A stretch of 64,000 nt of DNA, from the NCBI RefSeq assembly GCF_963678635.1, contig NC_087062.1, forward strand, positions 66,028,647 to 66,092,646, read 5' to 3'. Below are positions 42,907 to 53,939 of this stretch, one piece after another. This DNA comes from Symsagittifera roscoffensis. Taxonomy: Eukaryota > Xenacoelomorpha > Acoela > Convolutidae. Made by a program: the position numbers and the translations under genes. Numbering within the stretch: position 1 is the stretch's first letter; every line of letters begins with the position of its first letter. Under the pieces are notes generated by a model, which was not told the DNA's origin, did not search any database, and worked only from the letters and a program-made list of their open reading frames with translations.

Positions 42907-44711
42907 CGCTACGGAAGAAAAAAGTGTCGTTTAAGGAGGAAGTTGAAGATCTCGGATTAGATCAAGAGTCCAGTGAGTGATTGCCACAATAGAAGGAAGG
43001 TGGGGAAGAAAAAATGTACCGGTAATCAGAAGATTGGGACAAAGATTCAGTGGAAAGTGACGGTGAGCGAGACAGCCTCTGCACGATTTTAGCTGAAGAA
43101 AAAAGAAGGCATTAGAACAGGGAATTACACACTAATCCCTCGTCCTGGACATACAACCTTGATCATCACGATGTGAACGGAGGAGATGAGCTAGAGTTGA
43201 TAGCGATGTCAAGAAAACCTTTCAGGGAACTATCATGCAGTTCAAGCATCAGGACGAATCTGGAGCCGGATGTTTGAATCTGGAGCCGGATTTGCTTGAG
43301 AGCTGGGATTGATCCAATGGAAAAGGATGCCCTTTGGCCTTTGTAACACGACAGTCTCCTTTCAGCGACTGATGGCACAGGCTTTAACAAGTGTGATGAA
43401 GAAATATGGCAATTTGGTGATGTGTTACATGGATGACGTGGCGATATTGCAACACCTACCTTGGAGGACCACATCGAGCAACTGGACGAGGTATTCGCAT
43501 GCATGAAAAGGACAGGATTAAAACGCAAGCCCTCGAAATGCGAAATTCTGAAGGACTCGATAAAATTACTGGGGAGGATGATAGAAAAACGTGGCAAACG
43601 ACCAGACCCCAGATGCGGTAGAAGCGGTGCTGACTTGGAAGTCGCCAAAAAATGAACATCAGCTGATGAGCTTTATTGGTTTCGCCAATTACTACAGAGA
43701 GTTCGGGTTATGCGGACCGGACAAAGTATATCCGATGCAAAAGCTCATGAGACATGGAACAACGCGGCGGAAGAATCATTTCAAAGGATAAAAAGAGAAT
43801 TATGTGAAGCACCTCTGCTAGGCATGCCTACAGAAAGTAATGTACGTACTGAGCACTGACGCATCGGTGGTCGGGATCTCTGGCATACTCCATCAAGAAC
43901 AGGAGTGGAACGGGAAGACTGTCTTGAGACCAATAGCCTATATAATCAAAGTCCTGAGCGACACGGAAATGTAGTACGGGGCTTCCAAAGCGGTGATATT
44001 TGCGGTTGTCACCTTTGTGAAGAAGTACAGGGCGTATCTAGGCAGCAAATCTTTCGAACTACGGGTCGACAATAGGGCACTCAGCTGGCTGAAAACGTAC
44101 TCGATGGATCAGAGCTTGAACGGGAGATGGATAGATGGCTAGAGGGTTATAATATGATAACTGAACAAAGGACGAGAAACAAACACCAAAATACCGACAT
44201 ATTGAGCAAGGAAACGGATTTCTACGAGAGGCAGGAGCAGCGGGAGGATGACAGGCCCGAGATAAAAGATGGTTTCTCAATCATGGATACGGAAACGTAC
44301 GATAGCCTACCGCATACGAGATGGCTCGACAAGTCAGGCAAACCAAAAAAAGACCACCCCGAATTACCTACTGAACATCAGGAGACGATCATTCTGAAGA
44401 GAAAATTGCCAGTAGAAATCATGCTCAAGTCAAAGATAGTCAGAGAGACGCTGAAGGCAAAAGGTTGCGACCTCGACGAAGTGGAAACAGGGAAGGCGAC
44501 GGTAGGGCAGGAATTGATGAGATTGCTTGTGAAACTAGCCGATGACAAATCCTTGGTTTCGACTAGAGGAGTTGATGAAACAGAAATCATCATCATGAGA
44601 AGGGGAGAAGTCTCACGTGATGAAAACTTAATGAAAGCCGAGAACCTTAGAACAAAGAGGTGGTACGAGCACTAGTCTAGAACGTCGCGGAATGTATACT
44701 CAAGCAAAAAA
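42907..44711 (+). pseudogene. pol: array unit 4: linker fragment, RT, RNase H, linker
   Basis: RT reads 'CYMDDVAI' (Val-to-Ala after the box). One extra base near 43610 ('cagaccccagatg') shifts the frame of the last RT part. RNase H has 'STDASVVGISGIL'. The end of RNase H and the linker are open for 182 codons at 44127-44675, almost as in E2. This last unit is the one connected to integrase. Confidence 0.75.
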
Positions 44712-45850
44712 CGCTACGGAAAAAAAAAGTGTCGTTTAAGGAAGAAGTTGAAGATCTCGGAAGAAGGAAGGTGGGGAAGAAAAAATGTCCGGGTAATCAG
44801 ATGATTGGGACAAAGATTCAGTGGAAAGGGACGGTGAGCGAGACAGCCTCTGCACAATTTTAGCTGAAGAAAAAAGAAGGCATCAGGATAGGTAATTACA
44901 CACTGATCCCTCTTCCGGGACATACAACCTTAAGCATCACGATGCAAACGGAGGAGATGAGCTAGAGTTGATAAAGATGTCAAGAAAACTTTCATGGAAC
45001 TATCATGCAGTTCAAACATCAGGAGGAATCTGGAGCTGGAAGCTGATGAGGAGGTCTTCAGAGGGATAGTAATCGTCAAGCTTAAAGACGATATCCCCAA
45101 TCCTGGAGAACTGAATGGACAAATGATGGCACTAAAAGAGCACGTCAAGGCAAGGTACAGGCTATCGGAACTGATACGAGCACAGAAAAACGACAACATG
45201 ACAAGCAACCTCCAGAAATGGATACGAACGGTAGTGAAGGAAAAAGGAGATTTACAGGCGGATAGCTACAAGATCTTGAGCTAGTTCTACAAGAAACGTA
45301 AGGATTTACTCTACCACACAACTGATGGCGTGATGGCCTGCAGGAGAAGAGACGAAGAGAAAATACTACACATGCGTAATCTCATCATATTACCACAGCT
45401 TTGTCAAACGGAAGTGTTGTTCAGATCGCATAATCAGATCGGACATCAAGGGATAGATAAAGCGCAGCAAAGAATATTACACCGATTTGACTGGTCAGGG
45501 ATGAGGAAGGCTTGTGAGAGATGGGTGAACGCTTGTTTGTCATGTTTGCAAGTGAAACACTCAAGAAAAATGAAGTTCCCTCTCAAATCCGTGGAAAGCT
45601 CAGAATTCAACGAGGTTGTGCAGAGAGATCACCAAAAGATCTGCATGACAGTTTCGGGTATAACCAGACACTGGTAATCACAGATCACAGGTGGAAGCAG
45701 TACCATGTCATACAGCCTCGTCCAAGGAAACTTGGGGCCACCTGATAACGCACTGGATATCGCGGTTTGGTTGTCAAATGACCTTCCAATCAGATAACGG
45801 GAAAGCCTTCGTGGGAGATCTGACAAAAAAACTCATGAGAAGATCCCGCT
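44712..45850 (+). pseudogene. pol: integrase N-terminus and start of core, E4
   Basis: Charged extension open at 44994-45284 ('MELSCSSNIRRNLELEADEE'), TAG in place of a glutamine-type codon at 45282, then 115 codons from 45330 with the HHCC finger ('RSHNQIGHQGIDKAQQRILH', 'WVNACLSCLQVKHSRK'). A frameshift follows 'DHQKICMTVSG'. The core is cut off in 'agatcccgct' at 45850: about 500 bp with the second Asp/Glu surroundings present in E2 are deleted, although 'FQSDNGKAF' itself is still present at 45787. Confidence 0.7.
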
Positions 45851-45869
45851 AAAGAAATGAAGAGGCACG

Positions 45870-46022
45870 TTCATGATAACAGAAGTGCACCAACAGGGTT
45901 GTTTCTATCGCTTGAGCACAGGGCGTAAGGCGCACTATGAAAATCTGAAACCTCACGTTCCGTCATCGGAAGACTGGTGTGTGCCGCAAAACATGGAAGG
46001 ACTCGAGTATGTATTGGTGTAA
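45870..46022 (+). pseudogene. pol: integrase C-terminal GPY/F-like segment, E4
   Basis: The frame reads 'FMITEVHQQGCFYRLSTG' and 'AHYENLKPHVPSSEDW', ending in TAA at 46020. Beta-rich text of this kind ends integrases of Ty3/gypsy elements and binds DNA. It is the only copy in the window that keeps this piece: E2 has lost it by a deletion between 'atgaa' words, and E1 has lost it wholly. Confidence 0.6.
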
Positions 46023-46090
46023 CCGGCGCGCGAGGTACATGAGAAGGGCACCAGTGAGAAAAATTATGGAAAAGAAAGCATGAATATGTT

Positions 46091-47043
46091 TTGATAGTGG
46101 TAGGCTCAGACGAAGGATCTTTCTCAGAAGAGGACTGGAATGAACCAGAGCAGGACGAGGTGCCAAAATGGACAGACTCAGAACCGCCCATGACAACGGA
46201 AACAATAAGGGGCGGGCGCAAGAAGACAAGTATGAGGTACAACAGGTATGGCGACGACTTCCTGATTCACAAAAAACAGCCAGAAGAGCTAGGTGCAGAG
46301 ATGGTGAACATGGGAGACCTAGTGGCAGATGAGGAGTGGCAGATCATCAACGACGGTGCGCACTCGTGGCAGGAGGATCAACCTTACCAGAAAAAGAAGT
46401 TGATCTAGAAAGAAGCGAGATAGAAAGAAGAGAGAATACAAACTTGAGGATACTAGAGTGGATGCATGATCTGCAGACTGATGAGAAAGAAACGCAAAGC
46501 ATCCAACAAGTCGACATAATAGCCGGGAAGCATGAAAAAGGAAGAAACTCCTTGTTTGGTTGGACGGCGACAGACCGACCATTAGACGTACCACCTGACA
46601 ACTTGAGCCCAGTACCCTCGACGGGGACGTCGATAACTATTTTTGTCCGGGGAGTGGGGGTAGGTTTCACCCACACCAAAATTTTAATCATAAAGAAACT
46701 CAGGGAAATCAGGGAAGTTAACGGACTGAAGCTGAACCACGAAGAAGTCGAGCCTACTATTGGAAGAAATTTCAAGGCCAAGTTCGAGATATCAAATGAG
46801 TATTTTGAAAACATCCTACTCACAGACAGTGACTTCATTCTGTCAGATAGGACCAGCGCAATCAGCATAACAGAGGATATGAGACTCAATACCAGATTGG
46901 AAGCCGATTTTAAGAGAGAAAGTACCAGAATGTGGAGTTTCTGTTCAGGCAGAGGCCAGAATTGGGAGGTCTGGCGGCACTTCCTCCTTCAGTTTCACAG
47001 TTTCCTGGCAAAAACTTATGCTTTTGGTGACAAGAGTCAGTGA
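46091..47043 (+). pseudogene. post-integrase ORF A, E4 (longest form)
   Basis: The first frame 46091-46408 (105 codons) is acidic ('EEDWNEPEQDEVPKWTDSEP'). A one-base loss near 46378 shifts to the second frame, open for 235 codons from 46336 to 47043. It contains 'LERSEIERRENTNLRILEWM', 'SITIFVRGVGVGFTHTK', 'FEISNEYFENILLTDSDFIL' and, beyond the stop of E1/E2, 'WSFCSGRGQNWEVWRHFLLQ'. The end ('YAFGDKSQ', TGA) overlaps ORF B. No domain is recognised. Confidence 0.55.
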
Positions 47044-47260
47044 GAGGAAGGTGATAGATCCCGAGCACGTGATGCTGGCATTGACACGATTGAGGGACTT
47101 CCTTGCGGAAAGAGGGATAAAAGATGTTTCAATACCAGTCTACGATCCAAACAGGGGTAGATTGAACCGTAGGCAACTATGCGCCATCCTGCACCTGGTC
47201 TTCGCAGAAACAGAGATAATGGTACATCTACACAAGAAGTACTACTCGAGCATCGCCTGA
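47018..47260 (+). pseudogene. post-integrase ORF B, E4
   Basis: These 80 codons overlap ORF A by 26 bp in another frame. Text: 'VIDPEHVMLALTRLRDFLAE', 'YDPNRGRLNRRQLC', 'IMVHLHKKYYSSIA', TGA. The overlap geometry is the same in E1 and E2. It could be an out-of-phase continuation of ORF A or an independent small ORF. Confidence 0.4.
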
Positions 47261-47521
47261 GTTCCGGTGGACACGAGGGTCTCGAGTTGGGTACACAAGG
47301 GTCTTGAGCTAGGTGAAAGGGAGGAAAGCGACAGGAAACTGGTATGACAATTACAACAGAAAGTTCATTTAGAACTGTATGGTGCAGAAACATAAAATAG
47401 ACCTGCAAGGTTTTATTAACTAATTGAATCATTTTATCAGAAATTGTTAGAATAATGTTTTAAAGGTGCTAAGGTTTAGCACACATCGCGCTTAAGGTTT
47501 TTTTTGGCTTAAGTGGGGGGG
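47261..47521 (+). other. spacer and poly-G junction, E4
   Basis: The CTCGAG/CTTGAG stretch and A/T-rich spacer are cut at 'aaggtgctaagg' (47474). Element-end sequence 'tttagcacacatcgcgctt' and a seven-G run (47515-47521) are inserted before the SGNH leader. It is the same kind of fusion as at 15897-15911. The splice-acceptor-like site of E1/E2 is lost. Confidence 0.6.
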
Positions 47522-48002
47522 TCCGAAATAAGGTATTTCTTGAGTATTGAACTGGGCGAGGTCTTTCTTCAGTATTCGACGAGTAAAGAAAATCTCCTGA
47601 GCAGGGAGAAATGCCAGATCGCTTTTGGATATCTGTGCCGGCAGCATTCAAAAAACCCACGCTCGATGAGCTATACAGGCGCTTGAGGGATCTCGATTGC
47701 ACGCAAGTGGACGAGAGGCTGGCAGCGATGCTTAGTGCTATTCTGCAGCTTGAGTCGCAAGGAGAGTGGAGGGAGTCGGCGACCGAGGTTGTGTTGATGG
47801 TGGGCTACACCTCGGACGGAATTTGCAACCAAGAGCAGAACAGTTGCCTGTCCTGGAAATTCGACGGAGGCGTGAATGGATTCGACCTGGCGAGAAACCC
47901 CGGCTTGAACAACACGACGGAGTAAGGCGAACGGGAACTTTCCCTTCTGACCAAACCGCCGACCCAGTCTAGCAGCAAGGCGCTATCAATGATACGTTTC
48001 CA
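47522..48002 (+). pseudogene. N-terminal part of SGNH-bearing ORF, E4
   Basis: The ATG at 47611 opens 104 codons: 'MPDRFWISVPAAFKKPTLDE', 'LDCTQVDERLAAMLSAILQL', 'CLSWKFDGGVNGFDLARNPG', stop TAA at 47923. The continuation ('PTQSSSKALSMIRFHQTEE') is in the next frame. It is directly followed by the coiled-coil region, so the order N-terminus, coiled coil, hydrolase is visible only in this copy. Confidence 0.5.
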
Positions 48003-48345
48003 TCAAACAGAGGAGTCATGTCCTGACCTCAGCAACTTGAGGAGGAACTGGAAAGGGTCCAAAGGGAAAGGGCCAAGCAAATCTTGATAGAAACCAAGCC
48101 AATCTTGATAGGGACAAGATGATACTTGAGCACGACCGGTTGAAAACGGAACGGGACCAAGCCCAAAAACTACAAGAAAGCACGGCGAACTGTGGCCAGA
48201 TAAAATCATAAATTGAGCGGCTGCAGAGAAAACAGCAAGAACTCGCGAGTGGCAAAGAACGGAAGATGAAGAAGTCGATTGAGCCCTTGATGAGATCAGG
48301 TAGGGTGGCCGCTTTAACCTGGAGCGCTTAGCCCAGGAGCAAATG
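48003..48345 (+). pseudogene. coiled-coil region of SGNH-bearing ORF, E4
   Basis: Readable pieces are 'QQLEEELERVQRERAKQIL', 'DRDKMILEHDRLKTERDQA' and 'IERLQRKQQELASGKERKMK' in two frames, separated by a partial repeat ('aaaccaagccaatcttgata') and stops. The composition (Glu, Gln, Arg, Lys, Leu) indicates a long coiled coil, perhaps for oligomer formation as in ORF1/gag-like proteins. Confidence 0.5.
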
Positions 48346-49280
48346 AATGAGGGCCTCGACACATGGTAGCCACCAGAATCCGTCCCTTCCTTGAGATGCC
48401 TTGAGTCTTGTCGGATCAAACCGCTGATGGAAATTTCACTAGCGGTTCTGATGACACCCAGCTCAACTAGTGGCACTCAGGCTGGCGTGGGGACATTACG
48501 TCTCAAGGAGTTGCAAAAAAGGCTGTAGCTAAGGACTCCTGAAAGTCCGAAACGCGAGTCTGAGCCATTCACTTGGAGGGATACCCAGTGGGGAGTGCAT
48601 GATCGCCAACTACAAGAAGAACAGGAAGAGGATCCAGGCGCACTGGCAGGTGGGAGTCTTGAATTTCTCGGGTGCAGCAAAGCCCCAGATGCTGGCGTCA
48701 CTAGAGATGCTGGAGATGGGAAAGATGTACACGATCGCCTTGATGATGGGAACTAACGATGTTTGTAGAGGCGAATCGCGGAAAATGATGAGAATGCAGG
48801 ACAAGGTGAGCTGCATGCTTGAGGAGCTAAGGATCTACTGGGACCCTACGGAGCTCACGATTTGCACGGTTCCCTACAATATGATGCCAGACCAGAACTC
48901 GATGAACATGAATGAGAGGGTACGCCACATCAATGATATAATCAGGCAAGAGCAGAAGAGAAGCGTCCTGACCGTGAGGCTGCTCGATGTCGCGAAAATG
49001 ATGGAGGATTCCCTTCGGTAGAACTCATCTTCGGACGGCATCTACTTCGATAAAGCCAAGGGCACGAAGTGGCTGAATGGTCTCTTTCAGAGACACATCA
49101 TTGATCTTAAGTCGGATCTGGTGGAGAATGGCCAATTCACCTTTGGTCCAACCCCGAGGCCTTTCATCTTCACAGTTAGGCCAGTGGCTGACCGATTGGA
49201 AGGGAGAATTGATTCTAGAGGGAGTTTGAAGAGCAGCAGAGGCAGGCAGCTGGGTTCGACACCCATGGAGAGGGATTAGG
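48346..49280 (+). pseudogene. SGNH/GDSL-hydrolase-like domain, E4
   Basis: From 48599, 140 codons: block II Gly in 'LNFSGAAKPQML', block III GTND in 'ALMMGTNDVCRG', 'EQKRSVLTVRLLDVAKMMED', then TAG at 49018 (other copies have a sense codon). Behind it 'SSDGIYFDKAKGTKWLNGLF' again has Tyr in the catalytic His position, and the block-I-like SGECM precedes the Met. The Ser/Arg-rich end and TAG at 49277 follow. Upstream (48346-48598) 'LAQEQMNEGLDTW' and 'PFTWRDTQWGVHDRQLQEEQ' are in other frames. Confidence 0.62.
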
Positions 49281-49832
49281 TGGAGTCTTCCACACCACAA
49301 AGCTCAGTGGTGACGTCAGTGGTGGAAAAGAAGAAGAACGTCAGAGCATCGGCAGGAGGCCCTGGAGAATCAAGCAAAACCAGGTACTTGGAGGGAGCTA
49401 ATGGAGGTGTTGGGACTCACGAGTCTGCCGCATGAGGACCTGAGCAATCACTATTGCGTAGACTGGCTGAAGGCGCATGAAGCGCACATTTCTCGAGATA
49501 AAACCTTGGAAATTGCGGACTTAACTGAGATTCCTGAGAAATCGATCATTGGATCAGTCAACTACCGGCCTCTCAAGGAGTTGGGAAGCCCAGGCCTCAT
49601 CGTGGAACCACCGAAGCATCGCACGAGTTTTGTCAGGATTAGGGTGGCGATTCACGCGCAGTTAAAAGCCGTGGAAAAACTTATTGAGCCGAAAAGCATG
49701 GGATCCCCGATACAGCCTACATGGGCCCAAAATTGTCAGAAATTCCAAGATACGGGAAATCCTATGGTACCTCAGAGCTGGCCAAGACTCCGGCAGTTTA
49801 TGATCGCTCAGACCCTGGAGCAGCCAGGGTGA
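49281..49832 (+). pseudogene. accessory ORF, region between the two SGNH-like modules, E4
   Basis: Ser/Val/Lys-rich linker ('SSTPQSSVVTSVVEKKKN'), then 143 open codons from 49401: 'MEVLGLTSLPHEDLSNHYCV', 'WLKAHEAHISRDKTLEIADL' and 'SFVRIRVAIHAQLKAVEKLI'. A frame change near 49720 leads into the second module. No family was recognised. Its composition is that of a folded globular protein, not of linker. Confidence 0.5.
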
Positions 49833-50491
49833 TCATTGTGGCGGGGTCGGACTTCGATGGAACGTCTCCGAAATTACTTTGGCCAGAGACATTGGTGTAC
49901 CTGCTACCAGGCGCGGAATTAAACCGGATGTTGACTCTGATCGTGGCAATGAAATCATAAACGCTGTGTGAGCCTGAGTTGTTGTTGTTTGCGGGGATGA
50001 ACAATCATCTGCACGCTGCAGGATTACTTGAGCCCTTGAGAAACAGAGAGCCGACGCCAAAGAAGATCTGGGATTCGAATCAGACATTGTTCGCTGCAAT
50101 GAACGAGGTGCAGGAATTGGTGTCTTCTCATTTGGGGTCCAAAACAAAGGTGGTATTCACTTCATCAACATGCTATGCAGCCATGCCATCAGCTCTTCAG
50201 TTCGTTTACGCGATGTTGAACTTGATAGCGGAAGCCAGCGAGCTGCGGATGCTAATGGCAGCTCCTAGTCGGAAGCTTGAGCCGGTGAACTTGAGACTTA
50301 AGTCAGAAGTGGCGGCGGCATGGGCAGATGTTTCTCATGCCCTGAGAGGCTTCTATGACCTCGCACACATCTTGATCGTGTTGGATGAGGTGCTTTGTCT
50401 TGAGATATCTAATCTGGCTAGGCACCTGAAGCTCAATCCCGAAGTGGGGGATGACCACTCCGTCGTGAGCCACTTCACCACCAGTTTGTGA
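49721..50491 (+). pseudogene. second SGNH-like alpha/beta module, E4
   Basis: Two frames (49721-49960, then 49979-50491 after one stop) read 'VIIVAGSDFDGTSPKLL', 'LVYLLPGAELNRMLTL', 'ELLLFAGMNNHLHAAGLLE', 'TKVVFTSSTCYAAMPSALQF' and 'FYDLAHILIVLDEVL'. Spacing and pattern mirror an SGNH fold: GSD like block I, PGA like block II, GMNNH like block III (GxND). No block V DxxH was found. I infer a diverged, perhaps inactive second hydrolase-like module. An unrelated Rossmann-like fold is also possible. Confidence 0.4.
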
Positions 50492-50514
50492 TTTCGGAGC
50501 ATGGAACTCATGAT

Positions 50515-51486
50515 AACGGGTTCCACTAGCAACGCGAGAGTATTTACCAACGATCGGAAGAACCTGGCGGGAGCAGAGAAGCAGTTGGAGTCAATGGTGA
50601 ATCGTCTGACTCAAGAAAGAGGATGATGGCCGTTCCTGACACCAAAAATGGGACTGACAAAACGAGGGAAAGCTCGCCTCCCCTGATCAAGCAAATATGA
50701 AAGTTTCTGGAGGATCAACTTGAGATCTCCGAGAAAAAGGAAATGACGGTGGGGACGTTCGTTATGTCAGCAAACGAGGTCACTATCGCCGGCTTCTGGA
50801 GAGAGCGAAGGGTGAAGACAAGAAAAAAATACGAAATCTTGAGATTTTTGAGTCCATGCTGGAAGAAGAAGTACATGGACCAAGTATTTCACGCGGCAAA
50901 AAAAATATTTTTGAAGCGTTTGTGCAAGATCTCTTGAGCACGTCAATTAACCTGCTGTTGGCTTTGTATCTGGTGTATCACAGCTACCTGTTTAACATGG
51001 GTCCCACGTACATGTTTAGCAGAGGCGTGGAAACCCTCAGAATCAACGAATACTTGACACTAAAAATCTTGACGCATGGGAACATAGCGGGATTCCATCG
51101 ACTGATGAAATATATGCCCCCCCCCCCCTCTCAATGAGAAAAACCCACCCGAGACCCATTCCTACAAATGTTTTGCTGAGCTAAAAACTCTACTGGTGGA
51201 GTATCTCTTGATGCAGAATCGACAAGAGAAGAGAAGAACTCGAAGACTTGAGAAGAGATGAGAGGTGAATGGAGGCATGCCTCTTCTGACCGATCTGTGC
51301 GTGGCAATGCGATCTGATCCCCTAGTAATAATCAGGGGGCTGGGGGAGGTAGCGACTTGCATCTACGGACCCGCCGTGACATATGCCTTCCCGTATCCGC
51401 TCGTGACCGCAGACCGACATTCCGTCGTTTACGTGAGCTTGATCAGCATCTTGGATGGGACGGCGCTGAATTGGTGTAGACGATAA
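50515..51486 (+). pseudogene. accessory region part A, first copy
   Basis: Fragments in three frames: 'MTVGTFVMSANEVTIAGFW' and 'KKYEILRFLSPCWKKKYMD' (50743-50937), 'FEAFVQDLLSTSINLLLALY' to 'LTHGNIAGFHRLMKYM' (50856-51137), and 'MPLLTDLCVAMRSDPLVIIR' to 'RHSVVYVSLISILDGTALNW' (51265-51486). The middle piece contains a hydrophobic run 'LLLALYLVYHSYLF' that could be a buried helix or a membrane segment. The family is unknown. Confidence 0.45.
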
Positions 51487-51706
51487 AACTTGAGAGTACA
51501 GATGAGTTAAACGGTGCTATTCGGAAAAATGAAGGATCCAGAGTTGATAGTGCTCAACTTCAGAGGTCAGCTGCAGTGCAGAATGGGGGGGGTTTGAACT
51601 AGTGGGTCCTATCAAAGCCTACCCAAAATTCTGGAATCTGAATCCTTTGGCGAAGAATGGTAGAGAAGTCTTGAGAATTCCGGCGTGGTAGAAGAGTTTT
51701 GATTTT

Positions 51707-52571
51707 ATGAAGAGAGAACTTGAGACTATTCTTGAACGTGACGTGTTGCCTGTCACCATCCCGGAATTCCCGACGGTGAGGCGGCTGACAATGATGGTCT
51801 CATCGATACACGCTAGAGAAGCTATGGAGCAGCAGCAGAAGGCATTCACGCAACGCTGGGATCCTTCGTTCATCGGATATTCGGCGGCAGTGTACTTCCT
51901 AAGAAATCAAGATACAATCATGGAAAACTCGATCCAAGAAAAAGCGGGGTTCAATGCCTCCCAAGTATGAAGTCCGGGAAATGGTTAAAGTGCTTGAGAA
52001 CGCTGGATTCGAAAACAAAGAGCCAATATACGATAGCGGTAGAATGATCATGGAAGATGGTCATCTAGCTCTGAAGCACGAAATGAAGTTCAGTACGAGG
52101 AGACACCTAGCGCCTTATGGACTAGAGGCGATGGAGTTACAGCACGATGGACGGAAGCTGGACGGAGCGGAAGCTCTTTACGTATCCTTAACGAAGTATA
52201 AAGCAGTGGATCCGGCGACACCTTGAGACAAGAGGAGCCATCCGGTGGAGAGCAGATTCAAAGAAACACTGGAGAGGGACCAACCTGAATCGGGAGAGGG
52301 AGAGATGATGGACGAATCCCTCAGCGATGCTCAAGAAGTGATGGCGTTAGGGGCTACGCCCAACAAAGAGGTGGTGCCCGGGAGTTTTAGTCCCAATACC
52401 ACGCGTGAGCTGCTGCAAGACTTGAGCGGTGATGACTGGGCGGACACGGTCACACCATCCTTGGGATGCCCTCGGAAGAATCTAGAGTTGCCACTGGCGA
52501 GCGAGCCCTCGAACATGGGCTTATTACTCTTGAGTGATGAAGCGAGGGAAAAAAACCTTCGGAGGAAATAA
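51707..52571 (+). pseudogene. accessory region part B, first copy
   Basis: Three consecutive open pieces: 'MKRELETILERDVLPVTIPE' (51707-51970), 'YEVREMVKVLENAGFENKE' to 'HLAPYGLEAMELQHDGRKLD' (51954-52226), and an acidic segment 'ESRFKETLERDQPESGEGEM' to 'LLQDLSGDDWADT' (52245-52571). They overlap or abut, as in one frame broken by small indels. No domain was recognised. Confidence 0.45.
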
Positions 52572-53627
52572 GTGGATGTTCTTGAATACGCTGGATCAAA
52601 AAGGTTGGCAGAACTTCTTGAGTGAGTTTAAGTGGATGAATTTAGAGAGGAGTTGTGGGTCACTGTAATAGGATGTGGAAACCTGCCTTGATGACCACTG
52701 GAATGGACAAGATTGCGATAGAGGAGTTGCTTGGCAAGATGATTCGCTTCAGGAAACGAAGCCGAGCGCCGAGTCTAAATCATGCAAAAACAACTCTACT
52801 CTGAGTGAAAAATTAAAACTAAAGAAATTAAGACCAAAATTTATGATAAAAGTAAACCTAATTTTATAATTAAAGCTGTTAATATTCATAAGACTAGAGA
52901 AGGGGGAGGCAAGAGTCGGATGAAGAAAAACTGGACAAAGAAGGAGTTTCATTTATGATCTTCACTACTCCCCCGAGTAAAAAAGTGAGGTCGAGGAAAA
53001 AGAAGCGGGTGTTAGAAGAAGCGAGTCCATCGGCGGAGGCTGTTTCAGAGAAAAATTTGAAGGAGACGGCTACAATGGTTCTAGCGAGAGCCTATAAGGG
53101 CAACTGAGTGACCGAAAGTTGGCTGAGGTACTGATCGAGATGGAAACCGCAAGAATTCCGGGAACGGAGGAAGACTTCAAACCCCAAAAAGTGAATGCGA
53201 ACAGAGGCTCTACCAGTGGATAAATGTGGGAAGTGCACATGGGCAAAGAATGAATCTCGAGTCGACACCAGGGCATTGAAAAACAAGTAGCAAGTGACCC
53301 CTCGAAAGAGGATCGCCAAGAAATACTGCTCGCCCCTGGTGGATAGCCCTGGATACTGCGAAGGAACTGGAGGGCCGCCTGAAGACACTTGATCGAGGGT
53401 TGTCCAAAAAACGTCAAAGTTGAGCTACCCAACAGAGGGTAGAAGTGAATAAACTAGAGTTGAGGCGCCAGCTGGGACGAACTTGGGAGAAATTGCTGTT
53501 GGAGTATTTTGAAAACGAAATGAGGGCACCCTCATCGGCACAACCTTTGTTAGCGAATCCTTTTGTTAGGACGGCGGGCAGTTGCTGTTTACGTGGAGCT
53601 TGGCAGGAGTGGTGTTGGAAGCACTAA
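52572..53627 (+). pseudogene. accessory region part C, first copy (strongly decayed)
   Basis: Basic, low-complexity text (52675-52869, 'SKSCKNNSTLSEKLKLKKL'), then 'KKVRSRKKKRVLEEASPSAE' (about 52976), and a piece with 'VDKCGKCTWAKNESRVDTR' (about 53210) that has a CxxC pair. The 53445-53627 piece reads 'LELRRQLGRTWEKLLLEYF'. The Lys/Arg content suggests a nucleic-acid-binding or nuclear-localisation stretch. Frames change every 100-200 bp. Confidence 0.35.
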
Positions 53628-53939
53628 CTTCATACTATAATCAAAACTGGGCGATTAAGGTCTGCACGCGTATCGAATGCTGACGCAGCATGTTGCTCGA
53701 GACAATTCAGGGTTGAGTCTTGCGAGGAGGAAAGATGCCACCTGTTTCTTGAGATGAATCATGTCGGTGATACCTGAAACTAACATCCAGGCATGCTATC
53801 AAAGCGCGGCGGGAAGTAAGGCATTGGAGAAGAGAGTCTCGAGCGTCACCCTGATTGTTTATCAGAGTGCTGAGTAAGGAGTCCTGGCCTGGAGCGCTAC
53901 AAATGATCCAGAAGCATATCAGGGTATGAAAGGTCAATC
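53628..53939. other. decayed accessory sequence without readable frame
   Basis: About 310 bp where I can follow no coding frame. The second copy (58805-58993) has readable text in the corresponding place ('MADCYASTTVNFATALEFFS'), so this is decayed coding DNA. Confidence 0.4.

Larger units (their letters stand above)
37494..44711 (+). repeat. four-copy tandem array of linker fragment + RT + RNase H + linker (period about 1804 bp)
   Basis: 'cgctacgg' marks the unit starts at 37494, 39300, 41103, 42907 and the end at 44712, giving spacings of 1806, 1803, 1804 and 1805 bp. E1 (3915-5722) and E2 (24004-25830) have one unit of 1808 and 1827 bp. All four E4 units share a two-base insertion after the YMDD box ('gtgatattgcaac' for 'gtgattgcaac') and a loss near 'agagttcgggttatgcgg'. 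Amplification therefore followed these lesions. Units 3 and 4 share extra changes ('cattagaacaggg', 'actaatccc'). Confidence 0.92.
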
